Below, piece after piece: positions 47,831-56,884 of a stretch of 64,000 nucleotides of DNA. The notes beneath the pieces are model-generated. The model did no database searches. It was not told where the DNA came from and saw only the letters and a list, made by a program, of their open reading frames with translations. Source of the DNA: Candidatus Epilinea brevis (GTDB lineage: Bacteria > Chloroflexota > Anaerolineae > Epilineales > Epilineaceae); NCBI GenBank assembly GCA_016710785.1, contig JADJUE010000011.1:124001-188000 (forward strand). Reading direction: 5' to 3'. A program made the position numbers and the translations under genes. Position 1 is the first letter of the stretch. The number at the start of each line of letters is the position of its first letter.

Positions 47831-50800
47831 ATGCAAAGCCGAAGCAGGTCGTTCGGAACCCGAGTTCGGATCGGTGGCCCCCGATGGTGGCGTCTGCGAC
47901 CATTCCGACCGGCCGCCATCCTGGCCACCCTCCTGGTTCTAGACGGTTCGATGCGGACCGACTCGCTCTACGGCGGCGGAGTCCAGGCCGCGGGCGAGCC
48001 GCGCCACGTCATCTACCTGCCGCTGCTTTCGCCGCCCATCACGGTGGTAGACGCGCCGCGCTTCAGCCGGCCAGCGGGCTTCCAGGACGCGTCTTTCGCC
48101 CTTGATCTGAGCAGCTACAGCTCCGGCGCGAGCATTCGCTACACCCTGGACGGCAGCGTGCCCGGCCCCGATCACGGCGAGCTGTACCTGACACCCCTGC
48201 CCATCACGAGCACGCAGATCGTGCGGGCCTTGGCTTTCAAAGCCGGCATGCAGAGCAGCCCGGTCGTCACCGCCAGCTTCATCTTTCCGGATCAGGTGCT
48301 GCGCCAGAAAGCCGATCAGGATCCCAGTCGCTTCCCCTTGGCCTGGGGGCATTATCCGGAAGGCAAGCGCGAAGGCCTTCCGGTGCCCGTGGATTACGGC
48401 ATGGACCCCAAGGTGGTGGACGACCCGGCAACCGCCGGCCGCATCCTCTCAGACCTGCGCAGCCTGCCCTCCATCTCTTTGATCTGCGAACCCGTGGATC
48501 TCTGGGGCGCACCCGGCCTCTTCGGCGACCGGGACGGCATCTACGCCAACCCCATGGCGGAAGGCCCGGACTGGGAGCGCCCCGTTTCTATGGAATGGAT
48601 CGACACCCAGGGCCGGCAGTCCCTGCAGATCGATGCCGGGCTCCGAATCGCCGGGCAATGGAGCCGCAAGCCGGATTCCACGCCCAAACATGGCTTCAGC
48701 CTGCGATTCAGCAAGCCCTACGGCGCGCAGCGACTGAGCTTCCCTGTCTTTCCGGACAGCCCTGTGAATCGCTTCGAGACCCTGCGGCTGCGTGGGGGGC
48801 AGGCGGACGCCTTCACCTACTTCCCGCTCAAGGCCTTGTACGCGCACGACCAGGTGGGCCGCGACCTGCAGCTGGACCTGGGCCAGCCGGCAGCGCGCGG
48901 CCGCTACGTACATCTCTACCTCAACGGCCTGTACTGGGGACTCTACAACCTGGCCGAGGAGCCCACGGCCCGCTTCGCCGCCGACCATCTGGGCGGCGGC
49001 GAAGACGATTACGACGTGATCAAAGGCCGGGAGATCCAGGAGCTGCTGGACGGAAAACCGGTGACGGTCAACAGCTTCGATGTAGAGGACGGCGATGACG
49101 GAGCCTTCCGCACCCTCTTGGCCCTGAAGGACGGCGCGTCAGCGCAAGAGCCCGGCCGCCTGGCCGAAGCGGAATCCCTCCTGGATCTGGACGCCTTCGC
49201 CGCCTACCACATCCTGGAGATCTACGCCGCCAACGACGACTGGCTGGGCAAGAACTGGCGTGCCTTGCGACGGCGGGTCGATCCGGCCTCCGAAGCGGCG
49301 CGTCAACCGGGCGGCCGCTGGGCCTTCCAGGTCTGGGACATCGAGCGCGGTGCCTTCCTGCGCCTGGCCGACCCGCTCTGCGGCTCGGCGGCCCACCATT
49401 GCGGCGACCCCCGGCGGCCGGATAGCGCGGACATCGCGAACACCATGGGCGTGATGGGTCTGCATGCCTGGCTGAAAGGCAGCGCGGACTACCGCCTGCG
49501 CTTCGCTGACCAGGCTCGCCGCCTCCTGATGACCGATGGACCCTTGACCCCCGCCGCCGTCGCCGCGCGCTACACGCGGCGCCTGGACGAAATCGATGGG
49601 GCCATCGTCGCGGAATCAGCTCGCTGGGGAGACGTCTACCCGCGCTACGCCTATGAACGCACCTTCCTGGAGAACGCCCTTTGGTGGCTGACCTTCTGGC
49701 AGCCCTACCGCCAGCCGGAGCTGCAGGCGGTCCAACGCCGCGATCCGGAGTGGCTGACGGAGCGCCACCGGCTGCTGGACCAGGCCATCCCGCCGCGCAC
49801 CGCCATCGTGATCGAGCAGCTGTGCCGGGAGCAGTTGCTGTCGCCGGTGCCCGGACTGGCCATGGACGCCCAGGCCCCCGAAGCTGCCGGGGGCAACAGC
49901 CGAGTGACCATCGCCCCCCTGTCGGAGGGCTGCCCCGAACGCCTGGAGGGCGGGGACATCCTCTACACGCTCAACGGGGCAGACCCGAGGCGGCCAGACT
50001 CGGGCCGACCAGGGGCCTGGTGGACGGGCCTGCCGGCTGTGGAAGCGCAGCGTTATACCCATCCCCTGCGTCTCAGCGGCTACCAGCGCCTGCGAGCGCG
50101 CCTGGCGGTGGTTACTGAGAGCGGTCTGCTGTGGGGTCCGTTGAGCGAGATCGTGGTGGGTCTGCCGCGCATCGAAATCACTGAGCTGATGTACAACCCG
50201 GAGCCCGGCGAAGCGGAGTTCCTGGAGTTGCGCAACACTGAGACGGTGCCGGTGGATCTGTCGGGTACCCGTTTCCAGGGCGTCGACCTGACCCTGCCGC
50301 CGGGCGCGGTGCTCCCGCCCGGCGGCTATGGCCTGGTCACGGACAATCCGGGAGACCTGGCGAAGCGCTACGGCGCAAACCTGCCGGTCATCGGCGAGTA
50401 CGGCGGGGGCCTCTCCGGCAACGGAGAACTGATCCGCCTTTTGGACGGGACGGGCCGCCCCTTGGCCGAAGCCCGCTACGACGACGGTGACTTCTGGCCC
50501 CTGGCCCCGGACGGCCACGGCTTCAGCCTGGTCCCGGACCTCCGCGAGGGCGCCGCTGAGCCGGAGCGCTGGCGCGCCAGCAGCCTGCCGGGCGGCTCGC
50601 CCGGCGGGTCGGACCCACCCGCCCGCACACCGCGAATTCTGTTGAGCGAACTGCTGCCGGCCTCCACAGCTCCTTTCGAGGATGCGATCGAGCTCTACAA
50701 CCCCAACCTAGGCCCGGTGGACCTCGGCGGTTGGCTGCTCAGCGACAGCCGCGACGCGCTGGCGAGGTTCAAGATTCCAGCCGGCACGGTCATCGCCCCG

Positions 50801-51667
50801 GGCGGCTTCCTGGTCTTCTATGAGGAGCAGTTGCGGCAGGGCGGCGACGGCGGTGCCGGCTTCTCCTTGTCCTCACGCGGCGAGGGCCTGTACCTGGCCG
50901 CGGCCGATGCCAAGGGGCAGCTCACGGGCTACGCCGCCGGCGCCCGCTTCGGCCCGGCGGAGGAGAACGTGGCTCTGGGCCGTGTGCAGACCCGCGCCGG
51001 CGTATTGGAATGGGCGCGCCTGAGCGCCCCCAGCTTTGGCGTCGACGCGCCCGCCGACCCGGCGGAGTTCCGCCGCGGCGAAGGCGCCGCCAACGCCGCC
51101 CCCCGGGTAGGCCCACTCTACCTGGCCGAGCTCCATCTGGCGCCGGTCGAGGGCGGGCCGGCCGCCTTCGTGGAGTTGGCCAACCTGAGCGCCACGGACC
51201 AGCCATTGGTGGACGCGGACGGCCGGGCCTGGGAGTTGGCCGGGCGGCTGCCCTTCCGCTTCCCCATCGGCGCCGTCGTCCCGGCTGGCGGACGGATCCT
51301 GGTGGTGGCTGAAGACCCCATGGTCTTCCGCGCGCGCAACGTGGTTCCAGATGAAGTCCCGGTCTACGGTCCAGCGTCCCCGGCTCCGCCGGGTGACGGC
51401 CCCACGGCCACGCTCCTGCGCCCCCTCCCGGTGACCGATCCCCAAGCCCCTCCCCAGGATCCGCCGCTCTTCATCGACCTGGAGCACCTTCGGTTCCTCC
51501 CCCGCGCCCCCTGGCCAATCCTGGTCCCTGGCACCAGCTTGGAGCGTCTGGAGCCACCGCTGTATGCCGGCGAGCCGGACGGCTGGACGGCGCTCAGGCC
51601 GGGCGGCAGTCCAGGGCGGCCGAACACCGTACCGCGGCGGCTGTGGATGCCGTGGGGCGGGGGCTGA
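47831..51667 (+). CDS. CotH-kinase surface protein with chitobiase-like and lamin-tail domains
   Basis: This 1278-aa protein has an N-terminal hydrophobic segment (about 25-45) and HVIYLPLLSPP (about 60-70, the YLP motif). A CHB_HEX-type domain follows (SIRYTLDGSVPGPDHG). The CotH domain spans about 200-620: LRIAGQWSRKP, KHGFSLRF (Lys), LRLRGGQADAF, YVHLYLNGLYWGLYNL, EIYAANDDWLGKNW and AFQVWDIERGAF (Asp-x-Glu). CotH proteins are atypical secreted kinases. A second chitobiase-like piece (LYTLNGADPRRP) and three lamin-tail-like domains follow (ITELMYNPEPGEAEFLEL; LLSELLPAS; LYLAELHLAP). It likely decorates or phosphorylates surface proteins. It is divergent from VTC-DUF4956. Confidence 0.88.
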   Translation: MQSRSRSFGTRVRIGGPRWWRLRPFRPAAILATLLVLDGSMRTDSLYGGGVQAAGEPRHVIYLPLLSPPITVVDAPRFSRPAGFQDASFALDLSSYSSGASIRYTLDGSVPGPDHGELYLTPLPITSTQIVRALAFKAGMQSSPVVTASFIFPDQVLRQKADQDPSRFPLAWGHYPEGKREGLPVPVDYGMDPKVVDDPATAGRILSDLRSLPSISLICEPVDLWGAPGLFGDRDGIYANPMAEGPDWERPVSMEWIDTQGRQSLQIDAGLRIAGQWSRKPDSTPKHGFSLRFSKPYGAQRLSFPVFPDSPVNRFETLRLRGGQADAFTYFPLKALYAHDQVGRDLQLDLGQPAARGRYVHLYLNGLYWGLYNLAEEPTARFAADHLGGGEDDYDVIKGREIQELLDGKPVTVNSFDVEDGDDGAFRTLLALKDGASAQEPGRLAEAESLLDLDAFAAYHILEIYAANDDWLGKNWRALRRRVDPASEAARQPGGRWAFQVWDIERGAFLRLADPLCGSAAHHCGDPRRPDSADIANTMGVMGLHAWLKGSADYRLRFADQARRLLMTDGPLTPAAVAARYTRRLDEIDGAIVAESARWGDVYPRYAYERTFLENALWWLTFWQPYRQPELQAVQRRDPEWLTERHRLLDQAIPPRTAIVIEQLCREQLLSPVPGLAMDAQAPEAAGGNSRVTIAPLSEGCPERLEGGDILYTLNGADPRRPDSGRPGAWWTGLPAVEAQRYTHPLRLSGYQRLRARLAVVTESGLLWGPLSEIVVGLPRIEITELMYNPEPGEAEFLELRNTETVPVDLSGTRFQGVDLTLPPGAVLPPGGYGLVTDNPGDLAKRYGANLPVIGEYGGGLSGNGELIRLLDGTGRPLAEARYDDGDFWPLAPDGHGFSLVPDLREGAAEPERWRASSLPGGSPGGSDPPARTPRILLSELLPASTAPFEDAIELYNPNLGPVDLGGWLLSDSRDALARFKIPAGTVIAPGGFLVFYEEQLRQGGDGGAGFSLSSRGEGLYLAAADAKGQLTGYAAGARFGPAEENVALGRVQTRAGVLEWARLSAPSFGVDAPADPAEFRRGEGAANAAPRVGPLYLAELHLAPVEGGPAAFVELANLSATDQPLVDADGRAWELAGRLPFRFPIGAVVPAGGRILVVAEDPMVFRARNVVPDEVPVYGPASPAPPGDGPTATLLRPLPVTDPQAPPQDPPLFIDLEHLRFLPRAPWPILVPGTSLERLEPPLYAGEPDGWTALRPGGSPGRPNTVPRRLWMPWGGG

Positions 51668-51822
51668 GGGCGTTGGCCGGTTTGGCGGTGGACGCGGTGT
51701 TCGCGGACTGACTCAGGGTTCCGGCCGGGATGGTCCGCGGATGATGGTCCCGTGGCGTTAGCGGTCTTCCCGGTGCTCGCGCCTCCCGGTTGCGGCCAGA
51801 CCAGCGGCGGTCTTGCCCAACC

Positions 51823-52257
51823 TCACTCGCCCCCCGGCGCGCTCCGCCGCAGCGACTTCAGCTCCGCCCGCCGCCGTTTGTCTGCCAGTCGCTCCTCCTT
51901 GGCGGCCCGCTTGGGGCGCGTGGGCCTTCGCGGTTTAGGAGGGTTCAGGGCCGCCAGCAGCAGGGCGCTCAGGCGCAGGCGGGCCCGCTGGCGGTTCTCC
52001 AACTGGCTGCGGGTCTCGGCGGCCACCACCTGCAGGTTGCCTTCTCCGTCCAGGCGAGAGGCGAGGGCAGTCAGGAGCAGCCGGCGCTGGTCCTCGGTCA
52101 GGGCCGCGGAGCGCAGCAGGTTCCAGCGCAGCAGCACCCGCGTCTCCGTGGTGTTGACGTGCTGGCCGCCCGGCCCGCCGGCGCGCGCGAAGCGCAGCTC
52201 CAGCTCGGCCGCTGGGATCGTCAGGCTCTCGTCCACCAGCAGGTCATCCATCGTCAT
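51823..52257 (-). CDS. arfB: Alternative ribosome-rescue hydrolase ArfB
   Basis: This 144-aa release-factor homologue frees stalled ribosomes by hydrolysing peptidyl-tRNA. The catalytic GGQ is in FARAGGPGGQHVNTTETRV (about 25-43). The basic C-terminal tail (KPRRPTRPKRAAKEERLADKRRR) threads into the empty mRNA channel, as in ArfB/YaeJ. Length matches. It is followed after a short gap by the trio of genes on the same strand but has its own likely unit. Confidence 0.95.
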   Translation of the reverse strand: MTMDDLLVDESLTIPAAELELRFARAGGPGGQHVNTTETRVLLRWNLLRSAALTEDQRRLLLTALASRLDGEGNLQVVAAETRSQLENRQRARLRLSALLLAALNPPKPRRPTRPKRAAKEERLADKRRRAELKSLRRSAPGGE

Positions 52258-52359
52258 TCCCTGCTATGAAAATGCGCCGCGCTCCAGCCGTAGTTTCATG
52301 GTCTGGCGGGTGTGCTCGCCGCACATGCGCGACTACCCATCCAGTGTCCAGGCCCTTCG

Positions 52360-53166
52360 TCATACCGGCGGCCAGGGCACGTGATGCCGGTCCGGATCCG
52401 GTTCCGGGTAGCAGCCCGCTTTCACCAGGGCAGCGCAACGCGCAGCCAATGCCGCCAGCTCCGCCGGACTCAGGAGCGTCGCCAGCTCCATGACGAGATC
52501 ATCGGTGACCTCGATCAGGCGGGCGGACAAGACGCGCAGGTCCGCGCGGACCGCGGCCGGGAGACGCTCGCCGGCCCAATCCCAGATCACCGTGCGCAGC
52601 TTCGGCTCCTCGTGAAAGCAGATGCCGTGGTCGATGGCCCAGAGCCGGCCCTCCTCGTCGGCCAGGATGTGACCGCTCTTGCGGTCGGCGTTGTTGATCA
52701 GGGCGTCGAAAGCCACCAGGCGGCGCAAGGCACGGCGGTCCCAGCCCTTCGCGGCCAGGTAATGCAGCTGCGGGTCGTGGGGGATGAAGGCCTGCAGCGC
52801 CCCGAAGCCGAAAGGCCCCTCGCGCAGCACCGTCGGCGGCACCAGCTCCCAGCCCAGAGCCTGGTCGACCAGCCAGGCCGCGCGCTCGCGGAGGCAAAGC
52901 GTCCCCTCCGTGAAGTCCCAGAGTGGCCGTTCACCCTGGCGCGGTTTGTAGACCGCGCGCAGCAGCGGCTCCCGGTCCTCGTCCCCAGCCGCGCCTGGCG
53001 AGAGCAGCCGGCAAAGGAAGGTGGCGTTGGAGCTCCAGGCGATCCGGCCTTCCAGGTCCAGATCCGCCGTCTGCAACCAGGATAACACGTCATCGGCCCC
53101 GATCGCCGGCCCCCGGATGGACGGACCGGTCGTCGGATCGCCCGGATCGGCGCTAATGGTGCCCAT
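52360..53166 (-). CDS. SCO1664 family, PI3/4-kinase-like protein
   Basis: This 268-aa protein is the kinase-like member of the SCO1664/DUF3090/MSMEG_4193 trio (TIGR03843). It shows NATFLCRL ... YKPRQGERPLWDF (ATP-binding Lys region), LREGPFGFGALQAFIPHD, the catalytic-loop-like RLVAFDALINNADRKSGHIL (D-x3-N-ADR) and LWAIDHGICF (metal-binding Asp). Family members are related to phosphatidylinositol kinases, but no substrate is known. The start at 53166 overlaps the end of the DUF3090 gene by 14 bp. Confidence 0.9.
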   Translation of the reverse strand: MGTISADPGDPTTGPSIRGPAIGADDVLSWLQTADLDLEGRIAWSSNATFLCRLLSPGAAGDEDREPLLRAVYKPRQGERPLWDFTEGTLCLRERAAWLVDQALGWELVPPTVLREGPFGFGALQAFIPHDPQLHYLAAKGWDRRALRRLVAFDALINNADRKSGHILADEEGRLWAIDHGICFHEEPKLRTVIWDWAGERLPAAVRADLRVLSARLIEVTDDLVMELATLLSPAELAALAARCAALVKAGCYPEPDPDRHHVPWPPV

Positions 53167-53695
53167 TGCGGCGCTGACAGCGATGTCCCTCGTCAAGGGG
53201 CTCGCCGCAGGCGGGACAGTTGGGGCGCCCGCCGGCGACCACGGTGGGAATGTGTTGAACCAGATCCAAGGCCTGCTCGTAGCGCAGAGCCAGGCGGGCC
53301 TTGACGCCGGGCGGCAGGTCCAGGTCCACATCCGCTTCGTCATCATCGTCCAGACCCAGCTCATGGAGAACCAGCAGCACCCGATGGCGCTTGTCATCCA
53401 CCCCCAAGCCGATGCTGCCGACGCGGAAAGCCTCCTCGTAGGGCTGGAGCAGGTCTCGAGAACCGCCAGCAGGTTGCAGGTCCGTGGCATGGTCCGGATC
53501 CTCGCGACGCAGCAGGTTGAGCAACCGCGCCAGGCCCGCGGCCATGGCGGCAGCCTGCTCCTTCTCCAGGCTCACCGTCAGCGCGCGACCATCTCGGACG
53601 GCCTGGAGCAGGAAGCTGCGGCGACCCGGCGGACCGACCGTGCCCACCATGACGGAATCCACATCCTCAAGATCATATGCAAAGCGGTCAGACAT
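53153..53695 (-). CDS. DUF3090 family protein
   Basis: This 180-aa protein of the same conserved trio (TIGR03847) has an N-terminal beta-rich part (FAYDLEDVDSVMVGTVGPPG, RSFLLQAVRDGRALTVSLEK) and an LLRRE linker. A second beta region follows (GSIGLGVDDKRHRVLLVL), then a C-terminal zinc-ribbon CPACGEPLDEGHRC. Function is not known. It overlaps both neighbours: the histidine phosphatase stop by 8 bp and the kinase-like start by 14 bp. Confidence 0.92.
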   Translation of the reverse strand: MSDRFAYDLEDVDSVMVGTVGPPGRRSFLLQAVRDGRALTVSLEKEQAAAMAAGLARLLNLLRREDPDHATDLQPAGGSRDLLQPYEEAFRVGSIGLGVDDKRHRVLLVLHELGLDDDDEADVDLDLPPGVKARLALRYEQALDLVQHIPTVVAGGRPNCPACGEPLDEGHRCQRRNGHH

Positions 53696-54368
53696 GGGAG
53701 TCTTCCTCGACAGGGGTGGGGGAGAGGGCGCCGGCGATGGATGCGTCTACAGGCAGTGGCGCAATCGGCTGCGGCAGGGCGCCGCAATGGTTGACCAGCA
53801 GCAGGGTAGGACGGCCGTCCTGGAACTGGATGGCGCTGATCGAGGCCGGGGCGACATCGAAGCGCTGGAAGGCGTCCAAGGGCGCGCCGGCATAGGTGGC
53901 CAGCAGGATCTTGATGACGTCGGCGTGCGATACCACGCCTACAGCACCCGCGGGATGGCGAGCCAGGACCTCCTCGATGGCCGCCATCGCCCGGGCCTGC
54001 ACCTCCAGCGGCGACTCGCCGCCCGGAAAGCGCATGCGGCTGGGACTGGACTGGACCACCGGCCACAGCGGGTCCCGGCGCAGATCGTCCAATGTCCGGC
54101 CCGTCCATTCGCCGAAATCCACCTCCTGCACGGCAGGCAGCGGCTGAATGGCAAGGGGACGTCCGACGGCGATGGCAGCGGCCGTGGTCATGGTCCGTTC
54201 CAGGGGGCTGGCATAAAGGGCCACCAGGTCATGGCCGGCCAGGCGATCCTGCAACGCCACGATCTCGACCCGACCCTTGTCGCTCAGGCCCACGCCCGGC
54301 ATCCGACCGGCCAGGCCGCGGCCGACCCAGTCCGTGCTGGCATGGCGAACGAGAAGTAGGAGGGTCAT
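53688..54368 (-). CDS. MSMEG_4193-family histidine phosphatase / phosphomutase-like
   Basis: This 226-aa protein belongs to the histidine phosphatase superfamily, subgroup TIGR03848. It has the phosphohistidine motif LLVRHASTDW (RHG-like, here RHAST) and LSDKGRVEI. ALYASPLERTMTTAAAIA holds an arginine pocket, EVDFGEWTGRTLDDLR the acid, and GVVSHADVIKILL the second His. It was proposed to act as a phosphomutase because a kinase-like gene is always near. It leads the three-gene unit, and TATACT at 54390-54395 is the candidate -10. Substrate unknown. Confidence 0.9.
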   Translation of the reverse strand: MTLLLLVRHASTDWVGRGLAGRMPGVGLSDKGRVEIVALQDRLAGHDLVALYASPLERTMTTAAAIAVGRPLAIQPLPAVQEVDFGEWTGRTLDDLRRDPLWPVVQSSPSRMRFPGGESPLEVQARAMAAIEEVLARHPAGAVGVVSHADVIKILLATYAGAPLDAFQRFDVAPASISAIQFQDGRPTLLLVNHCGALPQPIAPLPVDASIAGALSPTPVEEDSHV

Positions 54369-54389
54369 GATTGGGGTGGCCGGCGGGCG

Positions 54390-54395
54390 AGTATA
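54390..54395 (-). promoter_or_regulatory. -10 element of the three-gene unit
   Basis: TATACT on the minus strand, 21 bp upstream of the phosphatase start. No -35 at 16-18 bp. Confidence 0.45.
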
Positions 54396-54451
54396 GCACA
54401 GGGCCTCAGGCTGGTGTGCGGGGCTTCCGCCGTTCGTCAAGAACATTAAGT

Positions 54452-54479
54452 TTGACTAACCCTGTCTCTGGGCTACACT
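54452..54479 (+). promoter_or_regulatory. Promoter of the primary sigma factor gene
   Basis: TTGACT (54452-54457), 16-bp spacer, TACACT (54474-54479), in the AT-richer divergent gap. The start codon is about 40 bp downstream. Confidence 0.75.
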
Positions 54480-54521
54480 TCAGGTAGCCCAGGACGAGTC
54501 CCCTATGATCGACCCCCACCT

Positions 54522-55694
54522 ATGACCATGTCCCGCCGAGATGTCGTCGACGCCACCGTCGAGAGCCTGATTGCGCTTGCGCGCGATCAGGGACATGTGA
54601 GCAGCGAGGATATCTCTGCCGCCATCGAGGAGGCGGACATGATCGATGACGCCGCATGGACAGCGGTCTATGAAGCCGTCATCGATGCCGGCATCCAGGT
54701 GCGGGGGCCCGATGAAGAGCCGATGGCAGCGCCTGCCGCCGGGGCGGACCGGATCCGCCCCAGCGCGATGGCGGACTTCAGTACCATCGAGACCGACGAC
54801 ACGATCAGCATGTACCTGCGGGAGATCGGTGACATCCCCTTGCTCACCGGCGAGGAGGAACGGAGCCTCGCCATGCAGTTCGAGGCCGGGCTCCTGGCCG
54901 GCCAGAAGCTGACCAAGGAGCCGCGGCTGGTAGGCCTGGAACGCGACACCTTGATCCGCGAGATGCGAGTGGGCGAGCATGCGCGGCAGAAACTGATCCA
55001 GGCCAACAGCCGCCTGGTGGTGCATATCGCCAAGAAGTACATCAACCATGGGGTACCCTTCCAGGACCTGATCCAGGAGGGCAACCTGGGTCTCATGCGC
55101 GCCGTGGAGAAGTTCGACTACACCAAGGGCTTCAAGTTCAGCACTTACGCCACCTGGTGGATCCGGCAGGCGATCACCCGGGCGCTGGCGGACCAGAGCC
55201 GCACCATCCGCGTGCCGGTGCACATGTCCGAGCAGATCGCCCGGCTGAACCAGACATCGCGCCAGTTGGAGCAGGAACTGGGCCGGGAACCCACCATCGA
55301 CGAGATCGCCAAGGCCTTGGACCAACCGACGCAGAAGATCGACCAGATCCTGCAGTTGGCGCGGCGGCCCATCTCGCTGGAGACGCCCATGGGCGAGGAG
55401 TCGGATTCCTCCTTCGGCGAATTCGTGGCGGACGAGTCCATGGAGCCCAACGAACTGGCCGGACGGGAGATGCTGCGCGAGCAGTTGGATGAGGTGCTGC
55501 GCAGCCTGACCCCGCGTGAAGCCGAGGTGCTGGAACTGCGCTTCGGCTTGGTGGACGGCACACCACATACGCTGGAAGAGGTGGGGGCCCGCTTCGGGGT
55601 CACGCGCGAGCGCATCCGCCAGATCGAAACCAAGGCGATCCGCCGGCTGCGCCACCCGGCGCGCAGCAGCCGGCTACGCGACTACCTTCGCTGA
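54522..55694 (+). CDS. rpoD: Primary RNA polymerase sigma factor (RpoD/SigA)
   Basis: This 390-aa protein directs RNA polymerase to housekeeping promoters. It has a region 1.1-like N-terminus (about 1-65), region 1.2 DDTISMYLREIGDIPLLT, and region 2 DLIQEGNLGLMRAVEKFD ... GFKFSTYATWWIRQAIT, the -10 recognition helix. Region 3 is TIRVPVHMSEQIARLNQ. Region 4.2 is TLEEVGARFGVTRERIRQIE, for -35 recognition. The visible promoters in this window (TTGAC-N15-18-TATAAT) fit its specificity. The gene is not next to dnaG. It is the only sigma factor in the window and is divergent from the trio. Confidence 0.96.
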   Translation: MTMSRRDVVDATVESLIALARDQGHVSSEDISAAIEEADMIDDAAWTAVYEAVIDAGIQVRGPDEEPMAAPAAGADRIRPSAMADFSTIETDDTISMYLREIGDIPLLTGEEERSLAMQFEAGLLAGQKLTKEPRLVGLERDTLIREMRVGEHARQKLIQANSRLVVHIAKKYINHGVPFQDLIQEGNLGLMRAVEKFDYTKGFKFSTYATWWIRQAITRALADQSRTIRVPVHMSEQIARLNQTSRQLEQELGREPTIDEIAKALDQPTQKIDQILQLARRPISLETPMGEESDSSFGEFVADESMEPNELAGREMLREQLDEVLRSLTPREAEVLELRFGLVDGTPHTLEEVGARFGVTRERIRQIETKAIRRLRHPARSSRLRDYLR

Positions 55695-55772
55695 CGATCA
55701 GCCCTTGACCCTTATGGCCGGCCATCATCTCCCGCCCCCCCCGTCGTCGCTGTCGGGCGGCAGGAGCTTCGT

Positions 55773-56651
55773 TCAGGTCTTGCGGTAGTCGTAGAAGCCG
55801 CGCCCGCTCTTGCGCCCCATCATGCCGGCGGACACCATCTGCCTGAGCCGCGGCGGCGCGGCGTAGCGCGGGTCCTTCGTCTCCTCGTACATGGCGTCGG
55901 CGATGAAGAGCATGGTGTCAAGGCCGACGAAGTCCATGAGCTCGAAAGGGCCCATCGGATGGTTCATGCCCAGCTTCATGGCGGTATCGAAATCCTCCAT
56001 GCTGGCCACGCCCTGCTCCAGGCCGCGGATGGCGTCCAGACCGTAGGGCACGAAGAGCAGGTTGACGATGAAGCCCGGGTTGTCCTTCTGCGCCACCACG
56101 ATGCGCTTGTCCAGGCGCTCCCCGAAGGCGCGCAGCGCCTGGTAGGTGCTATCCGTGGTCTGCAGGCCGCGAACGATTTCCAGGAGGGGCATCACCGGCA
56201 CCGGGTTGAAGAAGTGAGCCCCGATCACCTTGTCGGGCCGGTCCGTGGCCGCCGCGATCTTGGTGATGGAGATGGAGGAGGTGTTGGAAGCCAGGATACA
56301 GTGCCAGGGACAGATCTCGTCGAGACGGCGGAAGACCTGATGCTTGGCATCCAGGTTCTCCAGCACCGCCTCGATCACCAGGTCGCAGGCAGCGAAGTCC
56401 TCAAAATCCGTCGTGCCCCGCACCCTGTCCAGGGCCTCGGCATGCTCCGCCTGGCCCAGCTTACCGCGCGCCAGGCCCTTGTCCAACGACTGCCTGAGGC
56501 GGCCCAGGCCGGCATGCAGGGCCTCCTGGCTCACCTCGCTGACCACCACCTGGAAGCCGGCTCGGGCGCAGACCTCCACGATGCCGGAACCCATGAGGCC
56601 GCAGCCGATCACACCGACGGTCTGAATCTGGGGAATGCTTTGATTGTCCAT
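55773..56651 (-). CDS. 3-hydroxyacyl-CoA (3-hydroxybutyryl-CoA) dehydrogenase
   Basis: This 292-aa NAD-dependent enzyme acts in beta-oxidation or butyrate/PHB metabolism. VGVIGCGLMGSGIVEVCARAG is the Rossmann motif, and CDLVIEAVLENLDAK, ILASNTSSISITKIA and GAHFFNPVPVMPLLEIV (catalytic His) follow. NPGFIVNLLFVPYGLDAIRG, HPMGPFELMDFVGLDT and GRKSGRGFYDY are the C-terminal domain. The length is typical of HbdA. It is a stand-alone gene convergent with rpoD. Confidence 0.94.
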   Translation of the reverse strand: MDNQSIPQIQTVGVIGCGLMGSGIVEVCARAGFQVVVSEVSQEALHAGLGRLRQSLDKGLARGKLGQAEHAEALDRVRGTTDFEDFAACDLVIEAVLENLDAKHQVFRRLDEICPWHCILASNTSSISITKIAAATDRPDKVIGAHFFNPVPVMPLLEIVRGLQTTDSTYQALRAFGERLDKRIVVAQKDNPGFIVNLLFVPYGLDAIRGLEQGVASMEDFDTAMKLGMNHPMGPFELMDFVGLDTMLFIADAMYEETKDPRYAAPPRLRQMVSAGMMGRKSGRGFYDYRKT

Positions 56652-56884
56652 GGCACGGGATGGTATTCAGCCCTCCGCCGTCGTCAAGCGGCCGCCCCCC
56701 GCGGGGCGTCGGTTGGCGCCGCTCGGCCCGCTGCATATGCTTAGCCGCTATTAACTGAGGTCCGGTCGCCCTTCATCGGCTCTCCCCAGCTTCGGGATCG
56801 ATCCCGCTCCGTCGTCGTCGGGGGCAAGGCCGACCGCATCAGGATGGTCCCCGCCCACCGGCGTCATCAACTCGAGAAGCACAC

